In this document: positions 62,673 through 64,000 of the stretch, in pieces
Layout: each line of letters begins with the position of its first letter
Position numbering within the stretch: position 1 is the first letter of the stretch
Assembly (NCBI RefSeq): GCF_012933545.1
Contig: NZ_JAADJU010000001.1
Span: forward strand, 372,001-436,000
From: Rouxiella aceris
GTDB taxonomy: Bacteria > Pseudomonadota > Gammaproteobacteria > Enterobacterales > Enterobacteriaceae
Length of the DNA stretch: 64,000 bases
Direction: 5' to 3'
Position numbers and translations under genes: made by a program
Notes under the pieces: generated by a model
Seen by the model: the letters and a program-made list of their open reading frames with translations, nothing else
Database searches by the model: none
What the model was told of the DNA's origin: nothing

Positions 62673-62995
62673 TGAAATACATTTTTAAAAAACTTATTCG
62701 TTATTTTATTATAAAATCCAAAACCATAATGGAGAAAAAAATTATTATATTCATTGTAATAATAAAAAAATATACTAAAACCAGCACCAACGAAAATTAA
62801 TAATGGAAACCATTTTTTTCTAAACAAACACCAGCAGAATGAAGTAACAAAAAAAACAACGGCAACCTTAAGAATAAATACGTCATAATTGCCGTATTTT
62901 TGATATCTCGTTAAATCAACATTAATGTAAGAAAGCATTAAGCTTAATGATGACAATAGTGGTAATTTAAATATTTTCTGTTGCCAACTCACCAT
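62621..62995 (-). CDS. N-terminal part of a probably split membrane protein gene
   Basis: 124 codons from ATG 62995 (MVSWQQKIFKLPLLSSLSLM), seven nt after AGGA. Two hydrophobic segments (about 44-61 and 66-82). AT-rich codon use. Its end (after about residue 104) looks like out-of-frame reading following the A5 tract at 62682-62686. See the overlapping frame at 62352. Confidence 0.5.
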   Translation of the reverse strand: MVSWQQKIFKLPLLSSLSLMLSYINVDLTRYQKYGNYDVFILKVAVVFFVTSFCWCLFRKKWFPLLIFVGAGFSIFFYYYNEYNNFFLHYGFGFYNKITNKFFKNVFQWSARIQVNRCYPIALA

Positions 62996-63861
62996 AATAT
63001 TTTCCTGTTTATTTAACAGTCGAATTTTTTTTGGGTTAAGAATCACTAAATCCATAATGTAAATTCATACTGCTGTAATAAATAGGTGGTATTATTCTAA
63101 AATTACTGGCAAGCGTTATTATCGTAAAAAAATATGCAAAAGAATTCCTTTACCTAATGCGTGACATTATAATATCCAGAAAAAACAAGAGGAGTTATTA
63201 CGTTCTATTGTGAAGAGACCTGAAAAACACCATCAATTAATATAAAAATCACCTTACCAAGAAAATTCCTCTTCCATTTTATTTTTTAGCTTGCATTTTT
63301 ATAGTCTAAATTAATGGAAATAATTACCAGCTAAAATAAAATTGCACCAGCAATATTCTTAGTAAGCCAAAAACTTATAATTTTAATAAAACCGATTATA
63401 AATTATATATACATTACTTAAATTAAGTTAATGCAAAAAGATGTAAAAAACAACGCATCAATTTAATTAGTCTACTTACAAACTGGTTTTTTATAATTTG
63501 TTGTCTATTGGTTTACTTTTAGTGATTATTTTAAGGCCAGAAAATATTTTATCAATGTTGAACTATAAGCTTAAAATGGTTAATTATATTGTATTATTTA
63601 AAATTTAAGATACGTTATACTAATTTAATCTTGTGAATAAAATATACGTGAGGAATTCTTTCCCATGCTCCGACTCCAACCGGTGTCCGAATTACGGAAT
63701 GATAAAACTTCCGCGAACGGAGGCTATGCTGTTGAAAGTCCTTCGGCACCGAAAAGAAAATTATCTATCACGGAAACAGGTAGAATTAAGCACGCCGAAG
63801 ACCAAAAGTCTACCGTAATTACCGCCCATAAAGTTACCCGCGATGTCCCGCCCCTACGTAT
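62996..63861. other. AT-rich gap before the IS fragment
   Basis: 866 bp with very low GC, except a more GC-balanced stretch from about 63650. A 61-codon frame at 63633-63818 begins MNKIYVRNSFPC and includes LPRTEAMLLKVLRHRKENYL, slightly like an OmpR/ToxR-type winged helix (EAxLL...SR), but it is too short and uncertain to call. No terminator, tRNA or repeat recognised. Confidence 0.3.
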
Positions 63862-64000
63862 TGGATGAGTGACATGACCTATATAAGGACGCGTGAAGGC
63901 TGGTTATATTTGGCCGTTGTTCTCGATCTCTTCTCAAGGCGGGTTATCGGCTGGAGCATAGGAAGGCGAATGACAGCAGAGTTAGTGATGGATGCACTAT
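63862..64000 (+). mobile_element. IS3-family transposase (OrfB) fragment, truncated at window edge
   Basis: In frame from about 63862: [20 protein letters not shown], then [17 protein letters not shown]. These match the start of the rve/DDE integrase domain of IS3-family OrfB, with the first Asp in the D-M-T-Y position and the second in LDLFSRR. Upstream in-frame sequence has no IS3 content, so the 5' end of OrfB is missing; the rest runs off the window. Confidence 0.8.

Noticed and set aside
62682-62692. Classical -1 ribosomal slippery heptamer
   Set aside because: The sequence in the reading frame does not form an X XXY YYZ heptamer; simple homopolymer slippage or an indel is the safer description.

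Overview
The window looks like chromosomal DNA of an enteric gammaproteobacterium (order Enterobacterales). The evidence is moderate GC coding density, a TreF and OtsA/OtsB trehalose set close to the Escherichia coli lengths, E. coli-like FtrA, UxuA/GntP, HcxA and HcxB relatives, and a textbook CRP box. A cyclic beta-1,2-glucan synthase, a phosphoketolase and secreted chitin-active proteins suggest an environmental or host-associated lineage such as Yersiniaceae. The species call is inference only. No rRNA, tRNA or CRISPR array was recognised.

Layout, 1-16.5 kb: the 5' part of a giant cyclic beta-1,2-glucan synthase gene (minus) leads into a transport-rich block. This holds an NtaA/SnaA-type flavin monooxygenase (minus) divergent from a peptide/nickel-type ABC operon (binding protein, two permeases, one fused double ATPase), then a methionine-type ABC operon (Q-N-I order) and a polar amino-acid ABC operon (minus). 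16.7-27.6 kb: an Lrp/AsnC regulator divergent from a CtlX-like amidinohydrolase, cytoplasmic trehalase TreF with a perfect CRP core upstream, otsBA with a clear terminator, two uncharacterised genes, phosphoketolase, and a lipoprotein with a hexapeptide-repeat tail encoded by an 18-bp minisatellite. 27.7-36.2 kb: a LysR/SDR divergent pair, a secreted GH18 chitinase with two FnIII domains and a chitin-binding module, a 165-bp palindromic repeat element, a second methionine-type ABC operon (N-I-Q), FtrA and a rhodanese.

36.2-45.5 kb is the most suggestive metabolic island: an Asp/Glu-type racemase, a D-cysteine desulfhydrase/cysteate lyase-like PLP enzyme, HcxB-like and HcxA-like hydroxycarboxylate dehydrogenases, a complete SsuABC/TauABC-like transporter, a LysR regulator and a nitrilase-family hydrolase. 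Together these could import a sulfonate, sulfur or unusual amino acid, remove its amino (and sulfur or sulfonate) group and reduce or oxidise the carbon skeleton. The substrate is not shown by the sequence.

45.8-57.9 kb: a Gfo/Idh/MocA oxidoreductase, a secreted DUF3472-like protein with an Ig-like domain and two chitin-binding modules, a SnoaL/LysR divergent pair, an HxlR-EmrA-EmrB-type efflux unit with a 16-bp perfect inverted repeat upstream, gntP-uxuA hexuronate genes, and a sigma factor gene preceded by a His-rich membrane protein gene. 58-61.3 kb: a TetR-controlled reductase operon with two paralogous NADP-dependent oxidoreductases, an epimerase-like protein and a decayed SnoaL/NTF2 pseudogene. 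From about 61.5 kb the DNA becomes AT-rich and gene-poor, with small membrane proteins, a split (frameshifted or slippage-read) gene and, at the right edge, the start of an IS3-family transposase fragment. This is a typical accessory boundary.
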